Assembly: GCF_900220985.1 (NCBI RefSeq)
Contig: NZ_OCPC01000002.1
Span: 186,001-250,000 of the forward strand
Source: Parahoeflea halophila
Lineage (GTDB): Bacteria > Pseudomonadota > Alphaproteobacteria > Rhizobiales > Rhizobiaceae
Reading direction: 5' to 3'
DNA: 64,000 bases
Shown: positions 35,979 to 45,621 of the stretch, in pieces
How the letters are laid out: every line of letters begins with the position of its first letter
How positions within the stretch are numbered: position 1 is the first letter of the stretch
The notes under the pieces: model-generated
What the model was told of the DNA's origin: nothing
Database searches by the model: none
What the model saw: the letters and a program-made list of their open reading frames with translations, nothing else
Program-made: the position numbers and the translations under genes

Positions 35979-36368
35979 TCAGCCTCCGAAGCCGAGTTTG
36001 AGAACCGCGAACAGCGACACCGCGCCCACTGCGATTGCAAAGAATGTGTTGAGGATCAGCAGGCTCACCTTCATGCCCTCGGCATGAATGTAGTCCTCGA
36101 TGATGACCTGCATGCCGAGCTTCATGTGAATGACACCGGAAATCACCACCAGCCCCATCAGCACCGCCACCAGCGGATTGGACAGTGCGCCTGCGACCGT
36201 GGCATAGGGCTCGCCATTATAGGCTACGATGAAAAGCACGAAGAAGATCAGAAGCGGCACATTGGCAACGGCGGTCAGCCGCTGGCGCCAGAAGTGATCG
36301 GTGCCTTCCTTGGCCGAACCAAGGCCGCGGACCCGGGAAAGCGGCGTGCGCATGTTCTTGCTGTCCAT
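35979..36368 (-). CDS. sdhD: Succinate dehydrogenase membrane anchor subunit
   Basis: A 129-residue protein with three hydrophobic helices, beginning [27 protein letters not shown], a signature of alphaproteobacterial SdhD. His residues for haem b and ubiquinone-site contacts are in [26 protein letters not shown] is five bases before ATG 36368. It lies between sdhC and sdhA and shares the operon. Confidence 0.95.
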   Translation of the reverse strand: MDSKNMRTPLSRVRGLGSAKEGTDHFWRQRLTAVANVPLLIFFVLFIVAYNGEPYATVAGALSNPLVAVLMGLVVISGVIHMKLGMQVIIEDYIHAEGMKVSLLILNTFFAIAVGAVSLFAVLKLGFGG

Positions 36369-36377
36369 GTCTGCCTC

Positions 36378-36773
36378 CTACAGCCGGGTTGCGTAGCCGG
36401 CGATCCAGATCAGGATCGTCAGCGTGATCGAACCGGCAAGGGTTGCCCAGGCCATCTTGGTCGAGGTCGCCGGATCGAAGCCGCGGCCGGTGTCCCAGAT
36501 GAAATGGCGGATGCCGCCCAGCATGTGATGCATCAGCGCCCAGGTGTAGCCAAACAGCACCAGCCGCCCGAGCAGCGAGCCGAAAATGCCGTTGACCCAG
36601 TCGAACGTCGCCTCGCCGGAAGCCGCCGCCACCAGCCACCACGCCACCAGCAGCGTGCCTGCATAGAGTGCCATACCGGTAAACCGGTGCATGATTGACA
36701 TCACCATGGTGGGTATTTGCTTGTAGATACTCAGGTGCGGCGACAAAGGCCGGTTCTGCGTCACATTGGTCAT
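36378..36773 (-). CDS. sdhC: Succinate dehydrogenase cytochrome b556 subunit
   Basis: A 131-residue three-helix subunit. MTNVTQNRPLSPHLSIYKQ and the following SIMHRFTGMALYAG (with the conserved HRxTG) and ALMHHMLGGIRHFIWD (haem-ligand His) are typical of SdhC. ATG 36773 gives the family length; an upstream in-frame start at 36833 would add 20 residues. First gene of sdhCDAB; its promoter should lie between 36780 and 37035. Confidence 0.95.
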   Translation of the reverse strand: MTNVTQNRPLSPHLSIYKQIPTMVMSIMHRFTGMALYAGTLLVAWWLVAAASGEATFDWVNGIFGSLLGRLVLFGYTWALMHHMLGGIRHFIWDTGRGFDPATSTKMAWATLAGSITLTILIWIAGYATRL

Positions 36774-37035
36774 CGGGACCCTGTCCTTCTTTCCCTCAAG
36801 GAGAGCCGCACGCATCTGTGCGATACCGAGCACGGCGGCTGTGCGGAGGTTTTAGTGCGTTATATGCACCGCGTCAAAGCCCCCATCGCGCTCGACAGCA
36901 CGGCTTTGGTCGAAAGCGAGACGGGATTTTTCCCTCCATAGCGCTTCAAACGATTCAAAATACTTAACAGCGCAAGAAAGCGCGGCATCAGGCCACGCTT
37001 TCAGATTTCGCCGGTTTGATTGCAATGCAAAAAAT

Positions 37036-37500
37036 TCAGCTCGAATGGTCGAAACGCAGTTCCCAGCTGGAAAAATCCGCCTTGGTAGCGAGCTTCTCGT
37101 AGAGCTTGCGCCCTTCTTCCGGCAGCCGCGGCGCATTGAGGATGATTCGCGACCAGCCATGGGCGTCGCTCTCCTCGGCCAGCATGTCGATCATCGCCTG
37201 GGCAATGCCCATCTTGCGGTGCAGATGGCTGACATAGAGATGGTCGACCTGGCCGCACCGCATTCCCGTCACCGGATCCGGCAGATCGTAGAAGATCACG
37301 AACCCGACCAGCTCGCCGTCGAGCCGGGCGCCGAAGATCTGGGCAACGCGGTCCTGCAGCAGCGTTTCGGCGTAATAATCATCCGGCCTGCGCGGCGCAC
37401 CGCGTTTGAGCGACTGCACATAAGCAGCCAGCAGCGGCGAGAATTGATGCGCATCCTTGAGGCGCAACAGCGAGATGTCGATGTTCTTGGGCGTGTCCAT
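37036..37500 (-). CDS. GNAT-family N-acetyltransferase
   Basis: A 154-residue protein with the GNAT fold. The acetyl-CoA-binding motif A is seen as VDHLYVSHLHRKMGIAQAMIDML, with the strand GELVGFVIFYDLP before it and LYEKLATKADFSSWELRF at the end. The acceptor substrate cannot be predicted. It stands alone between sdhC and a divergent small exported protein gene. Confidence 0.88.
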   Translation of the reverse strand: MDTPKNIDISLLRLKDAHQFSPLLAAYVQSLKRGAPRRPDDYYAETLLQDRVAQIFGARLDGELVGFVIFYDLPDPVTGMRCGQVDHLYVSHLHRKMGIAQAMIDMLAEESDAHGWSRIILNAPRLPEEGRKLYEKLATKADFSSWELRFDHSS

Positions 37501-37748
37501 GGGCTGAATGTTTGGGTCAAAGCCGTGCTCCGGTCAAGCCTGACAAAGGTCGCAGCGGGCGGCTCGCTTCGCGACGCCCCCGAGCCGGCTTAACCTTAAC
37601 CGGCGATAGAAGCTGGCGCAGCGTGACACCCTTTTGCCGCTGGTGCACAATATTGGCCAGATTGGCTGCAAGGGTTGTTTTGACCCGCTCACGGACCACC
37701 ACCGGCCTCGATGCTGCATGCACTGAAGCCTGCTGAAAGGAAACCGCC

Positions 37749-38165
37749 ATGACCGTCAAGTTGTTCTCGCGCAAGCCGGGGCTCAATCCAGGCCGCCGGC
37801 CGATCCAGGCGGCCATCATCTTCGCCGCAAGTGTCGGGCTTGCAACGACTGCACTGGCCATCGAGCTCAAGCCCCCGTCGGGCACATCGAAGCTTCTGCG
37901 CGACAAGGACGTCACCGTCATCATCATCGACCGGGATGACGGCAGGTCGAGTTCGCGGATCAGACTGCCCGGGCAGTCGGCATCGTCGCCGCTCAAGCAG
38001 CCGTCAACGAAGATCAGGCGCGATGGCGACCACGTGGAGATCCGCGTCAAGCGTGACAGCTCCGGCGGCGGCACCTTTGTCCGGTCCGGCCCCAAGGTCA
38101 TCATTGTCGACAGCAACACCAGCAGCTGCGGCGACAGCAGCGGTGTCTGCGTCATCCGGCACTGA
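37749..38165 (+). CDS. Small exported protein of unknown function
   Basis: A 138-residue protein. AAAGGAAACCGCC precedes ATG 37749. A basic start and a hydrophobic segment IIFAASVGLATTALA form a signal peptide, cleaved near ALA-IEL. The mature 100 residues are charged, with repeated valine-rich strands (VTVIIIDRDD, VEIRVKRDS, KVIIVDSN) and two C-terminal cysteines (SSCGDSSGVCVIRH) that may bond. No family was recognised; a small periplasmic beta-rich protein is the best description. Confidence 0.8.
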   Translation: MTVKLFSRKPGLNPGRRPIQAAIIFAASVGLATTALAIELKPPSGTSKLLRDKDVTVIIIDRDDGRSSSRIRLPGQSASSPLKQPSTKIRRDGDHVEIRVKRDSSGGGTFVRSGPKVIIVDSNTSSCGDSSGVCVIRH

Positions 38166-38441
38166 TGCAATCTTGAGCATGGCGCAGCGGCGTTCGGGCA
38201 TCCGCCCTGGTGTGGAGACGTCCGCACGGGCAAACGCCGGCAAACAGCCACCCCCCGGCACCATTCCGCCCTCGGCCTGAACGCCATTCATTACCATTGA
38301 CACCGATCTGTGCCGTTCCGGCACATGTTGCAGCTGCTTGCGCCCATCCGGCAATGACAGCGTAACCATCTCCGCCGGATTGACGTGACCTCAGTCCGGG
38401 ATAGGCAGACACTGGTCCTGCACGTCAAAGGAGGTAGTCTC

Positions 38442-38687
38442 ATGCGATCAACAGCCTGGAACACGCCGATCACCATCGATGACCCCGAGACAGGCCTTCA
38501 CCGGACGGTGAGGACCGCCCGGCAAGCGAAGAAGCTGCTGCACCGCAACTGGCCGGGCATCCACGGCAGCCGCTTTCACGACGCGGAGCTCGCCTGCGAG
38601 GAAGTCATCAATGGTGGCGCGGAACCCCGCAAGGCCCGCCACGCCTTTATCGCAGCCGCCATCGAGGCACATCTGCATCTGAGCTGA
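38442..38687 (+). CDS. DUF982 family protein
   Basis: An 81-residue protein with an optimal ribosome-binding site (AAAGGAGGTAGTCTC before ATG 38442). The pattern TPITIDDPETGLHRTVRTARQAKKLLHRNWPGIHG followed by an alanine-rich C-terminal helix fits DUF982, a small family much expanded in rhizobia and of unknown function. A strong terminator follows at 38721. Confidence 0.85.
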   Translation: MRSTAWNTPITIDDPETGLHRTVRTARQAKKLLHRNWPGIHGSRFHDAELACEEVINGGAEPRKARHAFIAAAIEAHLHLS

Positions 38688-38720
38688 CGAGACGAGCACA
38701 CCCTAGCCCCCAAGACGAAC

Positions 38721-38750
38721 GAACCCGCCGGGTGACCGGCGGGTTCTTCT
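38721..38750 (+). terminator. Terminator after the DUF982 gene
   Basis: A perfect eleven-base-pair stem, GAACCCGCCGG (38721-38731) / CCGGCGGGTTC (38736-38746), with a GTGA loop and TTCT after it, 33 bases beyond the stop. Confidence 0.8.
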
Positions 38751-38788
38751 GTGTCTGGTAGGGCAATGAAAAGCGGCGTGCTCTCCTT

Positions 38789-38893
38789 CGTCATCCTCGG
38801 CCCCCGAGCCGAGGATCCATTCCGCGATGCTTCAACGATTTGCGGACAATGAGACGTCACGGAGTGGATCCTCGGGTCAAGCCCGAGGATGAG
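38789..38893. repeat. Inverted palindromic repeat, second copy
   Basis: The element starts CGTCATCCTCGG and ends with the inverse GGATCCTCGG...CCGAGGATGAG. Each arm is itself a hairpin and holds a GGATCC word. It is the same family as 33143-33252. Unit length is about 105-110 bases with a variable centre. It lies between the DUF982 terminator and the end of leuC and may help terminate leuC. Confidence 0.7.
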
Positions 38894-38968
38894 GAAATCC
38901 GGGATGAAGCCAAGGGGACAGACAGGCGGAGCTTACTCCGAGCTTGCAACCGCCTGCCGGTCTGACCT

Positions 38969-40378
38969 CTATTTCCACTCCCGGATATCGACGAAGTGGC
39001 CGGCCACGGCCGCGGCGGCCGCCATCGCCGGCGAAACCAGGTGGGTGCGGCCCTTGAAGCCCTGGCGGCCTTCGAAGTTGCGGTTCGAGGTCGAGGCGCA
39101 GCGCTCGCCCGGCTTCAGCCGGTCGTCGTTCATCGCCAGGCACATCGAGCAGCCCGGCTCGCGCCAGTCGAAGCCCGCATTCTTGAAGATCACGTCGAGG
39201 CCTTCGGCTTCCGCCTGTTCCTTGACCAAGCCCGAACCCGGCACGATCATCGCCGAGACGCTGGACGCAACCTTCTTGCCTTCGACGACTGCGGCGGCGG
39301 CGCGCAGATCCTCGATGCGGCCATTGGTGCACGAGCCGATGAACACACGGTCGATCTTGATATCGGTGATCGGCGTGCCGGGCTTGAGGCCCATATAGTC
39401 GAGCGCCCGCCATTTCGAGCTGCGCTTGGATTCATCTTTGATGTCGTCCGGGTTCGGAACCACTCCGGTGACCGAGATCACATCCTCGGGCGACGAGCCC
39501 CAGGAGACGATCGGCGGCAGCGCGGCGGCGTCGAGGCGGACAACCTTGTCGTAGTGCGCGCCTTCATCCGACGGCAGCGTCTTCCAGTATTCGACAGCCA
39601 TATCCCAGGCCTTGCCCTTGGGCGCGCGCGGCCGGTCCTTGAAATAGGCATAGGTCTTTTCGTCCGGCGCGATCAGGCCGGCGCGGGCGCCGCCCTCGAT
39701 GGTCATGTTGCAGACCGTCATGCGGCCTTCCATCGACAGCGCGCGGATGGCTTCACCGGCAAACTCGATCACGTAGCCGGTTCCGCCGGCGGTGCCGATC
39801 TCACCGATGATGGCGAGGATGATATCCTTGGCGGTCACGCCCTCGGGCAGTTCGCCATTGACCTCGACCAGCATGTTCTTGGCTTTTTTCTGGATCAACG
39901 TCTGGGTTGCCAGAACGTGCTCGACCTCTGAGGTACCGATGCCGTGCGCGAGCGCGCCGAATGCGCCATGGGTCGAGGTGTGGCTGTCGCCGCAGACGAT
40001 CGTGGTGCCCGGCAGGGTGAAGCCCTGCTCCGGACCGACGATATGGACGATGCCCTGGCGCTTGTCGTTCTCATTGAGATACTCAACGCCGAACTCGGCC
40101 GAGTTGTTGGCCAGCGCCTCGACCTGGATGCGGCTTTCCTCGTTCTTGATGCCGAGCGCCCGGTCCGGCGAGGTCGGAACGTTGTGATCGACCACGGCGA
40201 GCGTTTTCTGTGGTGCACGTACCTTGCGGTTCATGCTGCGCAAGCCTTCGAACGCCTGCGGGCTGGTCACTTCATGCACCAGATGCCGGTCGATATAGAG
40301 CAGGCAGGTACCGTCCTCCTGTTCGTCGACCACGTGGTCGTCCCAGATCTTGTCGTAGAGTGTGCGAGGTGCGGTCAT
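38969..40378 (-). CDS. leuC: 3-isopropylmalate dehydratase large subunit
   Basis: A 469-residue aconitase-family enzyme converting 2- to 3-isopropylmalate in leucine synthesis. Start [17 protein letters not shown] is canonical. The [4Fe-4S] cysteines are in GSCTNGR and [24 protein letters not shown] is an active-site landmark. Length is normal. The small subunit gene leuD is not in this window. Confidence 0.97.
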   Translation of the reverse strand: MTAPRTLYDKIWDDHVVDEQEDGTCLLYIDRHLVHEVTSPQAFEGLRSMNRKVRAPQKTLAVVDHNVPTSPDRALGIKNEESRIQVEALANNSAEFGVEYLNENDKRQGIVHIVGPEQGFTLPGTTIVCGDSHTSTHGAFGALAHGIGTSEVEHVLATQTLIQKKAKNMLVEVNGELPEGVTAKDIILAIIGEIGTAGGTGYVIEFAGEAIRALSMEGRMTVCNMTIEGGARAGLIAPDEKTYAYFKDRPRAPKGKAWDMAVEYWKTLPSDEGAHYDKVVRLDAAALPPIVSWGSSPEDVISVTGVVPNPDDIKDESKRSSKWRALDYMGLKPGTPITDIKIDRVFIGSCTNGRIEDLRAAAAVVEGKKVASSVSAMIVPGSGLVKEQAEAEGLDVIFKNAGFDWREPGCSMCLAMNDDRLKPGERCASTSNRNFEGRQGFKGRTHLVSPAMAAAAAVAGHFVDIREWK

Positions 40379-40616
40379 GAAAGTGGTCCGTTCGGATAAA
40401 GGAAGAATGCTTGATCGGAATGCCGCCGGAAAGCCGGCAGGAGAGGCGGCGCCTCAGGCGTTGCGCCCGGCAAATGCCCTGGATACGCGCGCGAAAAACC
40501 GTGCCGGCAGGCGCTTGTGATCCTGCAGCACGAAGACTTGAGGCGCGAGACATCCGAATTTCGATCCCATGGCCGCGCTCATACCAGCGTTTGGCGATTT
40601 TGGCAATCTGGGATGG

Positions 40617-41129
40617 TCAGCTCCCACTGTCGGATTCGCACCCCTCTCTGGGTGATTTCAATGACAGCTCGGTTTCCAGGCGGCGCACTGCCGCCAGAAT
40701 CAACGCTCCAAGTCCGGACGCCAACACCGCAATCAGCCAGAGGCCGAGCCCCGCTGCCAGCCCGGCAGCCGCGGCGAGCCACATGCCGGCACCGGTGGTC
40801 AGACCCTTGACCTCCCCGTGGCGCATCAGGATGATGCCGGCGGCGAGAAACGCCACACCGGCGGTGATGGCGTCAACCAGCCGCAACGGATCGAAGCGCA
40901 CGTCGTCGGGTTCAAATGCCGGCATCGAAAGCATTTCGAGCGTGATGATGGTGAACGCCGCCGACGCGAGGCTAATCAACATATGTGTGCGGAAACCGGC
41001 AGGGCGGTCGGCCAGTTCGCGCTCGAAACCGAGGATCCCGCCGAGAGCGACGGCCAGCAGCAACCGCGCAAGGATGACCTGCCAGGGCAGCTGCGTCGAG
41101 TGGAGCATTTCATCAAGCAATGTGTCCAT
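40617..41129 (-). CDS. MgtC/SapB family membrane protein
   Basis: A 170-residue protein with five hydrophobic helices. The family motif LLLAVALGGILGFERELADRPAGFRTHMLISLASA is complete, followed by AGVAFLAAGIILMRHGEVKGLTTGAGMWLAAAAGLAAGLG. Only the membrane domain is present. MgtC proteins help growth in low magnesium and inhibit F-type ATP synthase in pathogens; many environmental homologues are uncharacterised. It is on the same strand as leuC but 238 bases upstream of it. Confidence 0.9.
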   Translation of the reverse strand: MDTLLDEMLHSTQLPWQVILARLLLAVALGGILGFERELADRPAGFRTHMLISLASAAFTIITLEMLSMPAFEPDDVRFDPLRLVDAITAGVAFLAAGIILMRHGEVKGLTTGAGMWLAAAAGLAAGLGLWLIAVLASGLGALILAAVRRLETELSLKSPREGCESDSGS

Positions 41130-41247
41130 ATCCTTAAAATGCCCCAGTTACAGGCAGGTTCCCGTACGACCGCTGCCGGATTGCGGGAGCCGGGACGGCG
41201 GTCCCGGTAGGCCGGGGCGGTTCCACCACCGGCATCAGCAGGACGGC

Positions 41248-41883
41248 TCAGGCGAGAACCTTAAAGACATGGGCCGTTACCAGCACGTCCGGCTCGTCGA
41301 GAGCGAAGGCCCGGAACGGCGGGCTCTGTTCGAGCCGCCGCCAGATCCCGCGCCCGCTCAGATCATCGATTGTGGACGCAAAACCGCCACTGTGGAAAAT
41401 CTTGTCCCGCACTGTGAAGATCGCGGTCCCGCCCGGCCTGGTGATCCGGCACAGTTCGTTCAGGCTGGAGGCAGGCGCATGGCCTTCGGTAAACACGCCG
41501 GTGGAGAAGAAGGCCGCGAAGTGGTTGTCGTCCCAGGGCAGCCCCTCACCCAGCGTCGCCCGCTTCAGCGCACCATAGGCTTCGCGCGAACCGGCAAGCT
41601 TGAGCATCTCGGCTGAGAAATCGAGCCCTTCAATATCGTTGTAGCCCAACGCCTTGAGATAGGGGCCGGACAGGCCGCTGCCGCAGCCTGCGTCGAGCAG
41701 CGGGCCGGCATCCGGCCTGACATGACGCGCAACCCACGCCAGCACCTGGAATGGCAGGCAGTATCCGGCTGCCAGCGTGTCCCGGTCATAGGCCGCAGCC
41801 CAGGCCGCATAGGCCGCGCCCAGCTCCTCCGCATTGCGCGCGGCATAGACCTGTTCAAGTTCCTGGTTGCTGCGTTCAACCAT
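41248..41883 (-). CDS. Class I SAM-dependent methyltransferase
   Basis: A 211-residue methyltransferase. SAM motif I is LLDAGCGSGLSGPYLKALGY, followed by IEGLDFSAEMLKLAGS and the post-II region NELCRITRPGGTAIFTVRD. The substrate is unknown; the WBSCR27-like or UbiE-like small-molecule branch is possible. ATG 41883 is used; the adjacent TTG one codon upstream is equally close to the AAGGGAG site. It lies 62 bases downstream of a membrane-protein gene on the same strand. Confidence 0.85.
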   Translation of the reverse strand: MVERSNQELEQVYAARNAEELGAAYAAWAAAYDRDTLAAGYCLPFQVLAWVARHVRPDAGPLLDAGCGSGLSGPYLKALGYNDIEGLDFSAEMLKLAGSREAYGALKRATLGEGLPWDDNHFAAFFSTGVFTEGHAPASSLNELCRITRPGGTAIFTVRDKIFHSGGFASTIDDLSGRGIWRRLEQSPPFRAFALDEPDVLVTAHVFKVLA

Positions 41884-41945
41884 CAATCCGATTCTCCCTT
41901 GCTGCCACGGATCTTGCGAGTTCGCCGGCCCCGGTCGAGCCCGGA

Positions 41946-42836
41946 TCAGCGGTTGTTCAGGCCGCCCGCCTGAAACAGCGGCTTGTCATCGTTTTCAGCA
42001 ATCTTGTCGACAAAGATCAAGGCCCCGGCACGGCGGAGGCGGCCCGACCCGTCAAAGGCCAGTGCGAACAGCAGCACCGCAAACAGGACGAGATTGGTGA
42101 GCGTGGCCAGTGGCACGACCATGTCCGGCCGCTCGCCATAGGGCGGCAATCCGGCGAACACCTTGCCGTCAACAAGCGAGAGCGGGAACTGCAGCACATC
42201 GCGCACCGTTTCGATGGTGGCGATGGAAACGCCGAAATTCGGGGCCGGCGACAGCAGCAGATCCGAACAGACCCAAAGGCAGCTGGCGACATAGAGGGGC
42301 CCGGCCGGAATGCTGCCGTAAAGCCGGGTCCCGGCGATCGATCCCCCATAGCCCGGCATGTATTCGACCTCGAAGCAGAAAAGCACGCCGAGCACCAGCA
42401 CCGGCAACAGTTCGAGGAGGCTCCAGCGCGGAAAGAACAGCAGGGCGCTGCCGAGATCGAGGCCCCACAGATGTGCAAGCGCGAACAGCGCCGGCAGGTT
42501 GGGCAGCATCAGCGCCAGCGGCATCAGCGCCCAGAACCGCGATCCTACCGCCAGCCCGCGCCGGTAGAAGGCGAGTGTCCCGACGCAGGTGGCCGCAAGC
42601 AGCAGCGCCGGCTGCATCCACATCTCGAGCACCGGCGCCATGGCGCCGCAGAGCCCGCCGCTGACGCAGCCCTGCCCGGCAATCACCGGCACCAGCAGCC
42701 ACAGGGTCTGGCCGAGAAAGACGGTTGCCAGCGCAAACAGCGTGACAGTCGCCACGAGCCAGGTGATGAATGGCCTGGCCGAGAGCTTGGAGAACACACG
42801 AATATCCCTGTGGGTGAATTGCTCCCCCAGATGCAA
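41946..42836 (-). CDS. Multi-pass membrane protein of unknown function
   Basis: A 296-residue protein with about seven hydrophobic helices. I do not recognise the family. Two cysteines lie in one short loop (QGCVSGGLCGAM), and a loop after the fifth helix holds FEVEYMPGYGGSIAG. The C-terminal 30 residues are hydrophilic. The start may be TTG 42836, with AAGG seven bases before, or GTG 42797, with AGGG eight bases before. Downstream lies the methyltransferase, possibly co-transcribed. Confidence 0.75.
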   Translation of the reverse strand: MHLGEQFTHRDIRVFSKLSARPFITWLVATVTLFALATVFLGQTLWLLVPVIAGQGCVSGGLCGAMAPVLEMWMQPALLLAATCVGTLAFYRRGLAVGSRFWALMPLALMLPNLPALFALAHLWGLDLGSALLFFPRWSLLELLPVLVLGVLFCFEVEYMPGYGGSIAGTRLYGSIPAGPLYVASCLWVCSDLLLSPAPNFGVSIATIETVRDVLQFPLSLVDGKVFAGLPPYGERPDMVVPLATLTNLVLFAVLLFALAFDGSGRLRRAGALIFVDKIAENDDKPLFQAGGLNNR

Positions 42837-42969
42837 TTTCGCGCCTTAACAAAACCTTACCCGAATGCCTAAAGTTTTAGGAATCACAAGGGTTTTCAAC
42901 AACTTCCACTCTGCGGCACGAGAATGTCAGGGGTTTTCCGTCCGCAAGTTTCACGAGCCAAAGGCCGGC

Positions 42970-43800
42970 TCAACCATTTGCCGAGCGTTCCGCCTCCGCC
43001 CGCCGGAGCCGCTTTTCCAGCGCCCTGAGCGCCAGCGAGAGCCCGACGGTCAAAAGCAGGTAGACGTAAGCCACGATCGAGTAGGTTTCGAAGAACCGGA
43101 ACGAGCCCGAGGCATAGACCTTGCCCATCTGCGTGAGATCGGCGACGCCGAGCACCGAGACCAGCGAGGAATCCTTGATCATGGCGATGAAATCATTGCC
43201 CAGCGGGGGCAGGATGGTGCGGATCGCCTGTGGCAGTACGATAAAACGGAACCGCTGAAAGGGTGACAGCCCCAGCGCCTTGGCGGCCTCGATCTGCCCT
43301 TCATCCACCGACAGGATGCCGGCCCGGAACACCTCCGAGATGAAGGCAGAATAGCCGATGGTCAGCGCGATAATCGCCCGCCACAACAGCGAGACATCGC
43401 GCACTTTCATCTCGCTGAGCAGCCCCGCCTCGATCAGCGGGCTCGCCAGCGCATTCCAGGCGGCCACGAAGCCCGGCGCCCCGACAAAGGCGATGTAGAA
43501 CAGCAGCACCAGGATCGGGATGCCGCGGATGATCTCGACATAGAACCGCGCCACCTGCCTGAGCACCAGGAAGCGCGACAGCCCCATCACCGCCAGCAGC
43601 AACCCCAGGCCGGTTGCGAAGCTGAACCCGACAAGGGTGACGAAGATGGTGATCCAGACGCCGCGCGAGACGATCGAGAAGATCTGGCTGTAGAGATCGT
43701 TGACCGCGATCTGCACCGCCAGGAACAGGGCAATGGCCCCGGCGGCGAGCAGCCACCAGGGATAATCGGGTTTGTCGGACGGCCTTGGGGCAGAAGTCAC
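42970..43800 (-). CDS. Amino-acid ABC transporter permease
   Basis: A permease of the polar-amino-acid uptake type, 276 residues from GTG 43800 (TTG 43854 would add 18). Five to six helices are present and the EAA loop that contacts the ATPase is EAAKALGLSPFQRFRFIVLPQAI. The family motif PPLGNDFIAMIKDSSLVSVLG follows. It is 82 bases downstream of its binding-protein gene. No ATP-binding subunit gene lies nearby, so it must borrow one or the gene lies elsewhere. Confidence 0.9.
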   Translation of the reverse strand: MTSAPRPSDKPDYPWWLLAAGAIALFLAVQIAVNDLYSQIFSIVSRGVWITIFVTLVGFSFATGLGLLLAVMGLSRFLVLRQVARFYVEIIRGIPILVLLFYIAFVGAPGFVAAWNALASPLIEAGLLSEMKVRDVSLLWRAIIALTIGYSAFISEVFRAGILSVDEGQIEAAKALGLSPFQRFRFIVLPQAIRTILPPLGNDFIAMIKDSSLVSVLGVADLTQMGKVYASGSFRFFETYSIVAYVYLLLTVGLSLALRALEKRLRRAEAERSANG

Positions 43801-43882
43801 GGGCAAAAGCCCACGCCCGGACCGGGCAGGCTGCCAGCCACTGTCGGCTTGCAACCGTCATTCTCAATCGGCACGATCGATC

Positions 43883-44683
43883 CTAGCCGCCAAGCTTGTA
43901 GTCGAGGAACCACTTCTTGTTCAGCGCATCGATGGTGCCGTCTGCCTTCATCGCGGCGATCGCCGCATTGACCGGCGCCACCAGCTCCGAGCCCTTGGGG
44001 AAGATGAAACCGAAATCGTCCGATCCGAGGGGACCGCCCACCAGCTTGAGTCCGCCGTCGGACGCCTCGACATAGCCCTTGCCGGCAACGCCGTCGGTCA
44101 GCACCATGTCGACATCGCCGCTCTTCAGCGCCTGCACGGTGGCGCCGAAGGTTTCCATCAGCTTGATCCGCGGATTGGCTTCGTCGCCGTCCAGCACGTC
44201 GTAGACGGCGACATAGAACGGCGTCGTGCCCGGCTGCGCGCCGACCAGCCCGTCCTCGAACGCGGCGAAGGACTTGGCATCGTCGAACCGGTCCTCGTCG
44301 CCGCGCACCAGCATGAACATTTCCGAGCGCATGTAGGGATCGGAGAAATCGACCTTCTCCTTGCGGTCTTCCTTGATCGAGATCCCGGTCATGCCGATCT
44401 CGTACTGGCCGTCGGAAACCGCCTGGATCATCGCATCCCACGAGGTGTTCTGGTACTCGACGTTGAAATTCAGCCGCTTGGCGATCTCGTTCATCGCGTC
44501 ATATTCCCAGCCGATCTGCTCGCCGGTCTTGGGATCGATGAACTGCAGCGGCGGATAGGCGTTTTCGGTAACGACGACAACCGTTTCGCCACCCAGATCA
44601 GGCAGATCCTGCGCCTGCGTGGCGGCAATGCCGAGGCCGGCAATGGCTGCGACTGCAGCCATGGTGAATTTCGCAAATGACAT
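43883..44683 (-). CDS. Amino-acid ABC transporter substrate-binding protein
   Basis: A 266-residue family 3 periplasmic binding protein. AGGGAGAGTGTC precedes ATG 44683. The signal peptide is [25 protein letters not shown]. The mature protein has [32 protein letters not shown] near its start and [20 protein letters not shown], both hallmarks of polar amino-acid binders. The ligand is not predictable. With the permease it forms a two-gene uptake unit. Confidence 0.92.
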   Translation of the reverse strand: MSFAKFTMAAVAAIAGLGIAATQAQDLPDLGGETVVVVTENAYPPLQFIDPKTGEQIGWEYDAMNEIAKRLNFNVEYQNTSWDAMIQAVSDGQYEIGMTGISIKEDRKEKVDFSDPYMRSEMFMLVRGDEDRFDDAKSFAAFEDGLVGAQPGTTPFYVAVYDVLDGDEANPRIKLMETFGATVQALKSGDVDMVLTDGVAGKGYVEASDGGLKLVGGPLGSDDFGFIFPKGSELVAPVNAAIAAMKADGTIDALNKKWFLDYKLGG

Positions 44684-45621
44684 GACACTCTCCCTGATGA
44701 GGTCTGGGGATTGGTTTTGGGCGTGCCGCTTGTCGGCTGCGGCACTTGCCGCGCACTTTGCAATGCCGCCGGGCGGGCTGCAAGGGGGGAGATTGGAACA
44801 GGTGGCTGCTCTCGCCGGCGTATTCAGCATATCTCCCTTGCGGCCAGAGTTCACGCACCCCGAAACCCTCCGCGCGCCTCAACGCCGGAGTTTGTAAAAT
44901 GCAGATCCGGAGGGCCGCACGCGGGCTTTGCCTCTGGAGAATGAGTAAACGGTGGCGCGGCACGCGCGCGGCCCGACTGTCGCCGGATGATGTCCGCATC
45001 CGACAGGCGGCGCCTTGCACTCCCGGAAATGTCATTCCCGCCCGGATTGCTCCGGTCACGGCCTGGACGGGCCGTTCGAGTGGGTCTCGGGATACCGGCA
45101 CGGACGCTGAGGGGGAAACCCGTCATGTCCGCCACAGGCCCGGACCGGTTTGATGGCCTCGTCCCCGCCTTGTCAGCTGGCACGACACGCAACCTGGCCC
45201 GGTGGCTGGCTTTGCACGTGTCTTTGTGAGACCCGCCCGCCAGCGGAACCCCGATGGCCTCCGCCTCCTCCCCGTCCTCACCGCACGTTACGGCGAGCCC
45301 CGGGAGGCCTTCCTCCCGCCTGGTCGAAAGCGTTCGCGAACCATCCGGCAGCGGGAGTGCGGGAAGTATGGCATGGGGGAGGAGGGTGTGGATGAAATCG
45401 GGGGGATTGTTTTTGTGATGGAGGGCACGCACCCTCTCCCCCTTGTGGGGGAGAATGCGAAATTCAGCGCCTTGGCATAAACCAAGTGCTAGAAATTCCG
45501 AGACAGGGGCTGCTTCGAGGGCCGCACTGACCCCTCACCTGAAAAATCCATGACTTGGCTGAAACCAAGATCATGATTTTTCTTCCTCTCCCACAAGGGG
45601 AGAGGCAGGGTGCCAGAGCAA
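44684..45621. other. Long non-coding stretch with inverted repeats
   Basis: About 940 bases without a convincing gene. A minus-strand frame (44851-45432) is open for 193 codons but is Pro/Arg-rich, lacks a ribosome-binding site and matches nothing I recognise. The right part, 45424-45612, is a repeat element described separately. The promoter of the ABC binding-protein gene should lie near 44700-44800. Confidence 0.5.
45424..45612. repeat. Intergenic element with inverted ends and internal hairpins
   Basis: The left end CACCCTCTCCCCCTTGTGG and the right end CCACAAGGGGAGAGG...AGGGTG are inverted copies about 190 bases apart. Inside are two hairpins: CTTGG-CATAAA-CCAAG near 45474, and a longer one (45541-45580) pairing AAAAATC...CATGA-CTTGG with CCAAG-A-TCATG-ATTTTT. 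It resembles a small non-autonomous repeat or a bidirectional terminator. No coding capacity. Confidence 0.65.

Noticed and set aside
34194-36698. An 834-codon plus-strand open frame opposite sdhA, sdhD and sdhC
   Set aside because: Antisense to conserved genes, composition typical of a shadow frame, no recognisable domain or ribosome-binding site.
44851-45432. A 193-codon minus-strand frame in the long gap
   Set aside because: Pro/Arg-rich, no ribosome-binding site, no family, and its start lies beside the repeat element. Treated as non-coding.
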